The notes under the pieces: model-generated
What the model was told of the DNA's origin: nothing
Seen by the model: the letters and a program-made list of their open reading frames with translations, nothing else
Database searches by the model: none
Source: Clostridiales bacterium
GTDB taxonomy: Bacteria; Bacillota; Clostridia; Lachnospirales; Lachnospiraceae
NCBI GenBank assembly: GCA_029267975.1
Contig: JAJUHH010000081.1
Span: 1-9,777 of the forward strand
Length of the DNA: 9,777 bases
Reading direction: 5' to 3'
Shown here: in pieces, positions 1 through 5,803 of the stretch
Layout: each line of letters starts with the position of its first letter
Position numbering within the stretch: the stretch's first letter is position 1
Made by a program: the position numbers and the translations under genes

Positions 1-416
1 AGCTATTGATCCTGGATGAAGCTACCAGTGGGCTGGATCCCATGGTGAGGGATGAGATTCTGGATATTCTTCTGGAGTTTATTCAGGAGGAGGACCACTC
101 GATCTTATTGTCCTCTCATATCATAAGTGATATTGAGAAGGTTGCCGATTATGTTACCTTCATTCACCAGGGAAAGATCATCTTCAGTGAGAACAAGGAT
201 AATCTTATCTATCAATACGGTGTGATTCGTTGCCGCCGCGATGAGGTAGCAGGGATTGATCGTACATTTATTGTCGGCATAAGAGAGAATAGCTTCGGTG
301 CGGAGGTTATGATACGGGATAAGGATCGCTTTCTGAGAAAGTATCATGGGTATAACATTGAAAAGACATCGATAGAAGAGATTATGCTGTTTATCAGCAA
401 GAGAAAGGAGCAGTAA
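1..416 (+). CDS. ABC transporter ATP-binding protein, C-terminal part (ABC-2 type, partial)
   Basis: This is the 3' end of a nucleotide-binding subunit; the start and the Walker A motif lie upstream of the window. The visible protein opens directly in Walker B and the D-loop (LLILDEATSGLDP, catalytic Glu present), followed by the switch region LLSSHIISDIEKVADYV with its H-loop His. The remaining ~90 residues are the usual C-terminal extension of drug/bacitracin-type or YtrB-type ATPases, ending in an 'SIEEIMLFIS' helix. It would hydrolyse ATP in the cytoplasm to drive the membrane subunit encoded 2 nt downstream, so the two form one operon. The substrate cannot be told. The reading frame is open from base 3 to the TAA at 414-416. 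The family is certain; the export substrate is unknown. Confidence 0.93.
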   Translation, partial: LLILDEATSGLDPMVRDEILDILLEFIQEEDHSILLSSHIISDIEKVADYVTFIHQGKIIFSENKDNLIYQYGVIRCRRDEVAGIDRTFIVGIRENSFGAEVMIRDKDRFLRKYHGYNIEKTSIEEIMLFISKRKEQ

Positions 417-418
417 GG

Positions 419-1072
419 ATGCTGGGATTAATCATTAAGGATATTCTTAATCTTAAAAAGAGTTTTCGAATATATGGGCTGGTAACGATCATCTATGGAG
501 CTATATCCTTTATCTCAAAGGAATCCAGTTTCTTTAACACTATTTTTTCTGTGCTGTTTGCAACATTGATCTTTAGCATTTATTCCTATGACGAGATGGC
601 AAAATGGGATACTTATGCCTTAACCTTGCCCATATCCAGAAAGAATATTGTGAAAAGCAAATATCTTGTGATGCTGCTTATAGATTTAATCGGTGTACTA
701 ATTTGTGTTATTTATAATATCATCTTGAATATTGTTTTAAAGACGAACACCCCTTTTGCTGGAATGAGCAGTATCTGGATTGGTATAGCTATCGTACTTC
801 TTTTTTATAGTATTACCATTCCCTTTATTACAAAGCTAGGCGTTGAGAAATCCAGGCTTATCGTAATCATTGTATATCTTGTTCCATTTATCATTTACTA
901 TGTTTTGGGAATTGCATTAAAAGACGGTACAGCTAATCTGCCACATAGCTTATTGAACTTGTGGGAGCTATTCCTAAAGAATATATACCTGATTGTACCG
1001 ATCACCATCCTACTGGCAATTTATATATCTTATCAGATATCGGTTGCTATTTATATTAAAAAGGAATTCTAA
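419..1072 (+). CDS. ABC-2 type transporter permease
   Basis: A 217-residue integral membrane protein with about six hydrophobic segments (roughly residues 20-34, 40-55, 85-108, 117-137, 144-165 and 188-210). The soluble stretch 'MAKWDTYALTLPISRKNIVKSKYL' type motif near residues 60-83 is characteristic of ABC-2 permeases of the ABC2_membrane_5 group, where a 'LPISR..IV.SKY' segment follows the second helix. It pairs with the ATPase encoded immediately upstream (stop at 416, start at 419). The ATG has a clear ribosome binding site, AAAGGAG at 404-410, eight bases upstream. The probable role is ATP-driven export of a peptide, antibiotic or lipid across the cytoplasmic membrane, which is family knowledge only. 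No terminator hairpin is visible downstream, so transcripts may run on into the next gene. Confidence 0.85.
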   Translation: MLGLIIKDILNLKKSFRIYGLVTIIYGAISFISKESSFFNTIFSVLFATLIFSIYSYDEMAKWDTYALTLPISRKNIVKSKYLVMLLIDLIGVLICVIYNIILNIVLKTNTPFAGMSSIWIGIAIVLLFYSITIPFITKLGVEKSRLIVIIVYLVPFIIYYVLGIALKDGTANLPHSLLNLWELFLKNIYLIVPITILLAIYISYQISVAIYIKKEF

Positions 1073-1126
1073 TGACCGACAGAGTAAGTGAAGCAGTCTA
1101 ATTATTGATACTGAGCATTGAGCAAA

Positions 1127-1201
1127 TGCCCCTTTCACAGTTTAACCTTTTCGCATAGCAGAACATACAATAATGTATGACTTATTGTGTGGAAAGGGGC
1201 A
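1127..1201 (+). repeat. Inverted repeat flanking the putative promoter and covering the ribosome binding site
   Basis: TGCCCCTTTCACA at 1127-1139 can pair with TGTGGAAAGGGGCA at 1188-1201, giving 13 base pairs with one bulged G (1191). A nested hairpin CATACA/TGTATG (1164-1169 with 1174-1179) lies in the loop. The 3' arm contains the AAAGGGG ribosome binding site of the next gene. There is no T tract after it, so it is not a terminator. It would only form in RNA initiated upstream of 1127. Confidence 0.7.
1144..1172 (+). promoter_or_regulatory. Putative sigma-K-type (mother-cell sporulation) promoter
   Basis: AACC at 1144-1147, a 16-base spacer, and CATACAATA at 1164-1172 match the Bacillus sigma-K consensus (-35 mACm, -10 CATAnnnTA) at every specified base. 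The -10 also fits sigma-E (CATACAnT), but no sigma-E -35 is seen. Transcription would begin near 1178-1181, leaving a ~28-nt leader before the TTG start at 1208. The consensus is short, so chance matches occur. The position directly before a surface-type repeat protein supports it. Confidence 0.42.
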
Positions 1202-1207
1202 AGTAGT

Positions 1208-1978
1208 TTGGGAAATGATATACATTCTGATAGAGAATCTATGAAAAGGAATGAGAATGTACAAAGACAACAGTTTAATATGGGAGGTTTTCCGCCCTAT
1301 TACAGACGGCCTTCTGTAGAGGAATCATCCTTTGACCTGGCACAGGATACGCCGCCACCGTTTGTACCTGATGGGCGTCCCCCCTTCGGTGGTCAGTCGC
1401 CTATTGGTGGTCAGACTCCCTCTGGCGGTCAGACACCCTTCGGTGGTCAGACCCCCTTCGACGGTCGGGAAGATCAGCCCAGATCGGCGCCGCCGAATTT
1501 TATTCCGGAGCTGCCGAGAGAGTTCCGATTTGACGGTGGGCCGGAAACTGATGGCCCGGAACCCTTTAGAGGACCTGGAAGACCAGGAGGACCTATTGGT
1601 GGCCCTGGCAGACCGGGCGGACCAGGAGGCCCTATTGGCGGACCCGGAAGACCCGGTGGACCTGGCAGACCAGGAGGTCCCATTGGCGGACCGGGCAGAC
1701 CGGGTGGACCTGGAGGCCCAGGGGGGCCCATTGGCGGTCCTGGCAGACCCGGTGGACCTGGCAGGCCAGGAAGACCTGATGATATTAGAGTAAGACGCAG
1801 GGAACTGAGAAGCTGCCTGCGCAGGTTTACTTTTATCTGGCTGATTAATGGAGATAGCTTCTGGTATTTTCCTACCTTCCTGGATGACAGAACAGTATGG
1901 GGCTTCCGATGGAGAAGAGATCGTTGGGTATTTGATCGGATTGACCTAAGAAGAATTCTTTTTTCCCGCTGCTTTTAG
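1208..1978 (+). CDS. Collagen-like Gly/Pro/Arg repeat protein with Trp/Arg-rich C-terminal domain (putative spore-surface protein)
   Basis: I chose the TTG at 1208 (256 residues) because AAAGGGG at 1193-1199 sits eight bases upstream. A GTG at 1187 in the same frame has no ribosome binding site and would lie almost on the predicted transcription start. Layout: hydrophilic N-terminus (1-60); four six-residue GGQ[ST]P[IFS] repeats (61-84); a Pro-rich linker; about 69 residues of GGPGRPGGPI-type repeats (122-190); then a conserved-looking C-terminal domain (194-256) rich in Arg, Trp and Phe, with Cys203 and Cys255. The Gly-Pro tract keeps the G-X-Y phase only for short runs, so it is collagen-like and not true collagen. 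There is no signal peptide or LPXTG anchor, which fits a protein made in the mother cell and assembled on the spore surface, like BclA-type exosporium collagens. Function is inferred; the C-terminal domain was not assigned to a named family. Confidence 0.75.
   Translation: MGNDIHSDRESMKRNENVQRQQFNMGGFPPYYRRPSVEESSFDLAQDTPPPFVPDGRPPFGGQSPIGGQTPSGGQTPFGGQTPFDGREDQPRSAPPNFIPELPREFRFDGGPETDGPEPFRGPGRPGGPIGGPGRPGGPGGPIGGPGRPGGPGRPGGPIGGPGRPGGPGGPGGPIGGPGRPGGPGRPGRPDDIRVRRRELRSCLRRFTFIWLINGDSFWYFPTFLDDRTVWGFRWRRDRWVFDRIDLRRILFSRCF
1388..1459 (+). repeat. 18-bp tandem repeat, four units (GGQTPF)
   Basis: Four in-frame units encode GGQSPI, GGQTPS, GGQTPF and GGQTPF. They are close DNA copies of each other (ggtggtcag core), indicating expansion by slippage or unequal recombination within the gene. 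Confidence 0.85.
1571..1777 (+). repeat. GC-rich Gly-Pro-Arg tandem repeat tract
   Basis: Imperfect units encode combinations of GGPGRP, GGPGGP and GGPI. The tract is far richer in G and C than its surroundings and carries many Gly and Pro codons (ggn/ccn). Unit order varies between copies, and the number of copies is likely to differ between strains. The reverse strand also reads as Gly-Pro repeats, a by-product of the complementarity of ggn and ccn codons. Confidence 0.88.
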
Positions 1979-1983
1979 CTAAT

Positions 1984-2025
1984 AAAAATGTGTGAGTTTC
2001 TTTGCCGGAACCCACACATTTTTTT
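1984..2025. terminator. Bidirectional intrinsic terminator between convergent genes
   Basis: AAAAATGTGTGAGTT (1984-1998) pairs with AACCCACACATTTTT (2009-2023) with one A/C mismatch and a 10-nt loop, followed by a T run to 2025. The opposite strand also ends in a T-rich stretch. It sits in the 58-nt gap between the collagen-like gene (stop 1978) and lgt (stop 2037), so it can end both transcripts. Confidence 0.85.
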
Positions 2026-2036
2026 ATCTTGTTATA

Positions 2037-2981
2037 TTACTCTTTGTTTTCTTCTTGGCCTTCTGAAGAGGAAGACAGGGAAGGATCGGAAGGATCAACT
2101 AAGGTCTCAATAATCATTCCGTCCTCAATCTCAACATGGACCTTACTACTTCCGTCTGCAGCTTCATCTAAAGTGTGATCAATAGCTGCCTCTGTAACTG
2201 TTTGGTCGGACTCAGATAGGCTGCTCTTCCTGCGGGAAAGGAAACCACAGAAGAAGATAATTAAAGTTCCGGCTAAGAAGGTAAAGATGGAGATAAACTG
2301 GGAGGTTGATAAAGCACCAATCTCTCCACGCTCCAGATCACCCCGGAAGAATTCCAGAATAAAGCGTCCTGCACTGTAGAAGGTCAGGTAAAAGCCTGCA
2401 ACCTGACCATGAGCCTTTGTCCGCTTGGCAATCAATATCAGGGCAAAGAAGTTCAGGAAATTCAGAGCACTGGATATCGGCTGGGTAGGTATTAATTGGA
2501 TACCATTGGGTGCATAGTCGGAGTCTTTGAATATGAGGTGAAAAGCAGAGCTTGTCTCCTCCCCATAGCAGCAGCCGGCCAGCAGACAACCCAGGCGCCC
2601 AAAGCCCTGTGCCAGAGCAATAGAGGGCATGACCAGGTCGAAGTATTCCAGGAAATTTAATTTATGCTTTCTGGTGAACAGATAGCCTGTAAGAATACCT
2701 CCAATGATTCCGCCGTATACCACAAAACCCTGGGATACATCTAACAGTAGGGAAGGATCTCTTAGGATAGCCTTTAGCTGTGTGAGATAGTACAGAAGCT
2801 TAGCTCCGAGAATACCCCCAATCAAGCACCAGATGGTCAGGTTAAAGATCAGATCCTGATTTAAGCCCTTCTTCTTTGCCCGCTTTTCGGCAACCGTATA
2901 AGCAGCAATAACACCGATGGCAATCATCAGTCCATAACCATGGACAGTGAGAGGTCCGATTGTAAATAAATCATTCTTCAT
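2037..2981 (-). CDS. lgt: Prolipoprotein diacylglyceryl transferase (Lgt), clostridial variant
   Basis: Lgt moves a diacylglyceryl group from phosphatidylglycerol to the lipobox Cys of prolipoproteins in the cytoplasmic membrane, the first step of lipoprotein maturation. Landmarks in the 314-residue protein: N-terminal HGYGLMIAIG (14-23), VVYGGIIGG (87-95) at the position of the E. coli HGGL motif, GRLGCLLAGCCYG (128-140) at the family signature, and RFILEFFRGD (206-215) with Arg206 and Glu210. About seven membrane helices are seen. Compared with E. coli, His103 is replaced by Tyr89 and Asn146 by Cys132. From residue ~250 a polar acidic tail of about 60 residues follows, beyond the usual end of the family. 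The ATG has AAGGGG (2990-2995 on this strand) eight bases upstream. It is transcribed alone, convergent with the collagen-like gene. Confidence 0.93.
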   Translation of the reverse strand: MKNDLFTIGPLTVHGYGLMIAIGVIAAYTVAEKRAKKKGLNQDLIFNLTIWCLIGGILGAKLLYYLTQLKAILRDPSLLLDVSQGFVVYGGIIGGILTGYLFTRKHKLNFLEYFDLVMPSIALAQGFGRLGCLLAGCCYGEETSSAFHLIFKDSDYAPNGIQLIPTQPISSALNFLNFFALILIAKRTKAHGQVAGFYLTFYSAGRFILEFFRGDLERGEIGALSTSQFISIFTFLAGTLIIFFCGFLSRRKSSLSESDQTVTEAAIDHTLDEAADGSSKVHVEIEDGMIIETLVDPSDPSLSSSSEGQEENKE

Positions 2982-3309
2982 ATTGTTATCCCCTTAACGT
3001 ATTCTGCATAATGTAATTAACAATCATAAGTATAGCGAATTTATTGAGAAAAGGAAACCATAAATTATCAGACACGCTCAAATCGATAAATATTGTTCAC
3101 TCCCATCAGTAGTCTGACACAGGAATATTTAAAATTCATCGAATTACTCTTGGATGTAAGAACAGTTCTGTGATATGATAGTCCCGATGAGTAATCCTTA
3201 TAGACCTATGTACTATCTAAGCTTAGGAGTAGGGATTTTAAAGATAGAGGGAAGGATTTAAAGTTAGTGCTAAGGATAAGGGTGATAAAGTGAAGGAGGA
3301 TGACAGCTT
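2982..3309. other. Divergent intergenic region between lgt and the PHP gene
   Basis: These 328 bases hold no credible ORF. The left end carries the lgt ribosome binding site (minus strand) and must carry its promoter; a weak minus-strand TATACT near 3035 is the only -10 candidate I saw. The right part carries an extended -10 for the PHP gene and then a long purine-rich leader. A short TCAGAC...GTCTGA inverted repeat lies near 3068-3117 with no evident role. I recognise no riboswitch. Confidence 0.6.
3171..3179 (+). promoter_or_regulatory. Putative extended -10 promoter element for the PHP gene
   Basis: TGATATGAT reads as TGn plus TATGAT (5 of 6 to TATAAT). The only -35 candidate, TTGGAT at 3150-3155, is poor. 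This would give a leader of roughly 125 nt before the ATG at 3310. Confidence 0.38.
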
Positions 3310-3981
3310 ATGTTTCGGATTGACACACACATGCATACCTCAGAAACCAGTGCCTGCGGTAAAATCGCAGCAAAGGATGCGGTGAGGCTATACCATCAGG
3401 CAGGATATCAGGGGGTAATAATCACAGACCATTATTACGACGGTTTTTTTGAAGCTTTGGGAAAGATGAACTGGGAGCAGAAGATCGATCATTATCTATC
3501 CGGCTATCGCAGTGCTCATGAAGAAGGTAAGAAGCTTGGTATGAAGGTTCTTCTGGGAATGGAGCTTCGTTTTACGGAAACCCCCAATGATTATCTTGTC
3601 TATGGAGCGACAGAAGAGTTTCTCAGAGAACATGAGGAATTGTATCTATTGGGCTTAAAGAAATTCAATGAATTGATTAAAGACCAGGATATTCTTATTG
3701 TCCAGGCTCATCCCTATCGCAAATGGATGACAGTAATGCCACCCGGGGAGATCCATGGAGTTGAAGTATATAATGGGAATGCAAGACACAATTCAAGAAA
3801 TGAGTTAGCTCTGGCCTATGCCAAGGAGCATAATCTATATATGACCTCAGGATCAGATTTTCATGAGATGGAGGATCTGGCCAGGGGTGGAATGGTATTT
3901 GAACATGAGATTACTTCCATTCAGGAGTATAACCGGAGTCTAAGAGAAGGTTCGGCAAAGGAACTGATCGCTACACTATAG
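3310..3981 (+). CDS. PHP-domain metal-dependent phosphoesterase/hydrolase
   Basis: A 223-residue soluble protein with the complete set of PHP metal ligands: DTHMHT (His7, His9), TDHYY (Asp40, His41), GMELRF (Glu85), QAHPYR (His134) and SGSDFHE (Asp183, His185). Glu152 of VEVYNG is the usual downstream marker. PHP enzymes bind two or three metals and cleave phosphate esters; relatives include histidinol-phosphate phosphatase (HisK) and nucleotide or nucleic-acid phosphoesterases. At this length it is a stand-alone PHP domain with no polymerase or other partner domain, and no his genes lie nearby, so the substrate is open. The start is well supported by AAGGAGG at 3293-3299, ten bases before the ATG. 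It appears monocistronic, with a strong terminator beginning 23 nt after the stop. Confidence 0.9.
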   Translation: MFRIDTHMHTSETSACGKIAAKDAVRLYHQAGYQGVIITDHYYDGFFEALGKMNWEQKIDHYLSGYRSAHEEGKKLGMKVLLGMELRFTETPNDYLVYGATEEFLREHEELYLLGLKKFNELIKDQDILIVQAHPYRKWMTVMPPGEIHGVEVYNGNARHNSRNELALAYAKEHNLYMTSGSDFHEMEDLARGGMVFEHEITSIQEYNRSLREGSAKELIATL

Positions 3982-4003
3982 ATTTTGTTTCACAGATCGT
4001 AAT

Positions 4004-4047
4004 AAAGGCGATATCTGCAAATATTATTTTGCAGATACCGCCTTTTT
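4004..4047 (+). terminator. Strong intrinsic terminator after the PHP gene
   Basis: AAAGGCGATATCTGCAAA (4004-4021) pairs with TTTGCAGATACCGCCTTT (4028-4045) over 18 positions with one A/C mismatch and a 6-nt loop, followed by a T run to 4047. It isolates the PHP gene from the operon that begins at about 4102. Confidence 0.92.
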
Positions 4048-4101
4048 GTGTTGTGCAGCCTTTGCTCTGAGCAGTTATTATAAAAAATTTTATCACCCAA
4101 C

Positions 4102-4130
4102 TTGACAACGTAACAATGTTATGTTACATT
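4102..4130 (+). promoter_or_regulatory. Promoter of the yhbD-yhbE-yhbF-exporter operon
   Basis: A perfect -35 TTGACA (4102-4107), a 17-base spacer and TACATT (4125-4130) with an extended TGn at 4122-4124 form a good housekeeping (sigma-A) promoter. Transcription would start near 4137, leaving a leader of about 125 nt before the ATG at 4263. The spacer and -10 are covered by an inverted repeat (separate entry), so the promoter is probably regulated. Confidence 0.72.
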
Positions 4131-4162
4131 GTGCTTAACGAATAAAACAAAACATTGTTACG
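4109..4162 (+). promoter_or_regulatory. Putative operator array: three ACAATGT/ACATTGT half-sites
   Basis: ACAATGT at 4113-4119 and ACATTGT at 4126-4132 form a dyad with a 6-bp centre lying over the spacer and -10. A third half-site, ACATTGT, lies at 4152-4158. The outer sites extend to a perfect 12-bp inverted repeat (4109-4120 with 4151-4162). GTAACA/TGTTAC (4110-4115, 4122-4127) is an overlapping dyad. Position over the promoter suggests repression; the likely binder is the MerR-like protein encoded just downstream, by inference. Confidence 0.6.
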
Positions 4163-4262
4163 CTTACTATGGCAGCAATAATGAAAGCATGATGATATAG
4201 CGTTTAGAAGAATAGTTCCCAGTGATGATGAAACAAAACAGAAAAAGGAGTTGAGTAAGCCT

Positions 4263-4958
4263 ATGTTTATCACAAAAAAAGACTTATTAAATGAGACAGG
4301 AATATCCTATGGGCAGCTTTATCGGTGGAAGAGAGAAGGATTAATTCCTGAAGAATGGTTTATTAAGCAGCCATCCTTTACCGGACAGGAAACAGTATTT
4401 CCAAGAAAGCAGATTCTAAGCAGGATCAAAGCCATACAGGAACTGAAAGACAAGTACTCCCTGGAAGAACTGGCGAAAATCCTGTCTCCTGAGGTGGCGG
4501 AACGATATTTTACAACTGAGGATCTGAAAGTAATCGAAGAGATTAAGGATAATCTGATCCCAGCCTTTGTCCAGGGCTTTCAAAAGAGCAATTTCCTATT
4601 TATAGAAGTCCTGATCATGATCGCCTTATCTGAATTTATGGAACATTCGGATATGTCCAGAGGCCAGTTGATTGAGATAGTAGAAGGACTGAAGGGATAT
4701 CTGCCCAAAATGAAATCCACCGGCTTTATTCTTCTTCTCTTTGACAGACAGAAGGATTATTATGCCACCATTTATGAGGAGCAGGCCCAGATTTATATCG
4801 ACAGCAGATTAAATATTGTAAAGGAGATTCACTTGGCAGACTTGTCCAATAAACTAAAGCTGAAGTACCGCAACAGCTTTAACTTCCGCTTTGACGATGA
4901 GGATGAGAAGGTATCCAAGGAATTTAATACGGAAGGATTTGAGGTGAACCCTGCATGA
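4263..4958 (+). CDS. yhbD: YhbD-like MerR-type helix-turn-helix regulator (DUF4004)
   Basis: A 231-residue protein whose first ~36 residues form a MerR-like winged HTH (TKKDLLNETGISYGQLYRW, followed by KREGLIPEEWF). The GQETVFPR segment and the helix rich in Ile/Lys (51-75) follow as in Bacillus subtilis YhbD. The remaining ~150 residues are the family's own C-terminal domain, of unknown ligand. An upstream in-frame TTG (4251) abuts the AAGGAG ribosome binding site (4245-4250) with no spacing, so I start at the ATG 4263; that leaves a rather long 12-base gap, hence some doubt about the start. The last four bases overlap the next start (ATGA at 4955-4958), so translation is coupled to the bactofilin-like gene. 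It is preceded by a promoter with an operator-like array and probably controls its own operon; this is inferred. Confidence 0.85.
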   Translation: MFITKKDLLNETGISYGQLYRWKREGLIPEEWFIKQPSFTGQETVFPRKQILSRIKAIQELKDKYSLEELAKILSPEVAERYFTTEDLKVIEEIKDNLIPAFVQGFQKSNFLFIEVLIMIALSEFMEHSDMSRGQLIEIVEGLKGYLPKMKSTGFILLLFDRQKDYYATIYEEQAQIYIDSRLNIVKEIHLADLSNKLKLKYRNSFNFRFDDEDEKVSKEFNTEGFEVNPA

Positions 4959-5803
4959 GAAGAAATATTCTAGCCCTGGGGGAACGGTCTATTCAGGGAG
5001 ACTACGGTATGGTGACTGCGGCAGGTGAATTAGCAATTGAGGAAAGTACCATAAAGCGTCTTTCTGCCGCAGGAAGTGTTACAATTTCCCATTCTCAGAT
5101 TAAAAAGGGAAAAGTTGCAGGTAGCCTCCTTGCAGAGGCTTCTGATTTCCAGGAATTAAAGGCTTTTGGCAGTACTGAAATTCATGGAATATGCAAGGGC
5201 AATTTGTGCTCGTTTGCAGGAGCTATTGCAGCGGAGCTTTTAGAATGTAAGGTACTCCATAACAGCAGCGGCAGTAAACGATCAAATTTAAGCAACAGTA
5301 ATGAGTGGTCAGGAGCCTTTCATGCGGTTACCTTTGAAAGTGCCTCTGCCCTGACATTAAACTTTGAATATCGCTTTCAGAATATTATCAGCACAGAAGC
5401 ATTACATAGTGATCACGAGATTGAATGCGAGAACTTTTATAGTTTGTCACAGCTATCCGCTGTGGCAGTCAATGCGGAATATATCTTTCTCTTGAATGGG
5501 GAAAGCATCAGGGTTGATCAAGTAACCGGATCCCATGTAAAGATAAAAAACAGCTTCCGTCCCGATAAGAAGTTTAAGCAAATACCCAAATATGGGTCCT
5601 ATAAAGGAAGAAATGGGAAAAAGAGTATAGCACTGATCCACACCATTGAGGCGGATCATATAGAGATCGAGAGTACAAGAGCCCAGTTAGTGTGTGGAGA
5701 ACAGGTTAACATCGGAGATCTTTGCATCATTGACCGTGTGGAATACAGGGAGAGCATACAAATTTCAGAAAAAGCTGTGGTGAATGAGGTGGTAAAGGTA
5801 TGA
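4955..5803 (+). CDS. yhbE: YhbE/BacE-like polymer-forming (bactofilin-related) protein
   Basis: A 282-residue cytosolic protein without signal peptide or membrane segment. Residues ~10-100 alternate short beta strands with turns (GDYGMVTAAGELAIEESTI, SAAGSVTISHSQI, GKVAGSLLAEAS), the pattern of a right-handed beta-helix that polymerises without nucleotide. The C-terminal module (228-268), with IEADHIEIE, VCGEQVNIG and RVEYRESI, is typical of the YhbE/YhbF group and recurs in the next gene. In B. subtilis the yhbE and yhbF products (BacE and BacF) are bactofilins needed for normal flagellar assembly; that the same role holds here is not shown. The start overlaps the yhbD stop (ATGA) and its stop overlaps the next start (ATGA at 5800-5803), so the three genes are translationally coupled. 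Residues 105-225 are less regular and may be an insertion. Confidence 0.78.
   Translation: MRRNILALGERSIQGDYGMVTAAGELAIEESTIKRLSAAGSVTISHSQIKKGKVAGSLLAEASDFQELKAFGSTEIHGICKGNLCSFAGAIAAELLECKVLHNSSGSKRSNLSNSNEWSGAFHAVTFESASALTLNFEYRFQNIISTEALHSDHEIECENFYSLSQLSAVAVNAEYIFLLNGESIRVDQVTGSHVKIKNSFRPDKKFKQIPKYGSYKGRNGKKSIALIHTIEADHIEIESTRAQLVCGEQVNIGDLCIIDRVEYRESIQISEKAVVNEVVKV

Noticed and set aside
1115..1201. Terminator of the ABC-2 operon
   Set aside because: The hairpins GCATT/AATGC and the 13-bp stem are not followed by a T run, and the larger one has a ~48-nt loop.
1187..1207. GTG at 1187 as the start of the collagen-like protein
   Set aside because: No ribosome binding site precedes it, it lies within a few bases of the predicted transcription start, and the TTG at 1208 has AAAGGGG at the right distance.
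1388..1459. CRISPR-like short repeats
   Set aside because: The units are contiguous, in frame and coding, with no spacers.
1332..1793. Overlapping open frames across the Gly-Pro repeat on both strands, including a collagen-like minus-strand frame (1474-1731)
   Set aside because: They result from the repeated ggn/ccn composition of the real gene. None has a ribosome binding site, and the minus-strand one merely mirrors the Gly-Pro codons.
3180..3300. Riboswitch in the long purine-rich leader of the PHP gene
   Set aside because: I saw no recognisable riboswitch core or terminator/antiterminator pair; the leader is purine-rich with little stem potential.
4251..4262. TTG at 4251 as the start of the YhbD-like protein
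   Set aside because: AAGGAG ends at 4250, directly adjoining the TTG with no spacing. The downstream ATG at 4263 also matches where the helix-turn-helix begins.
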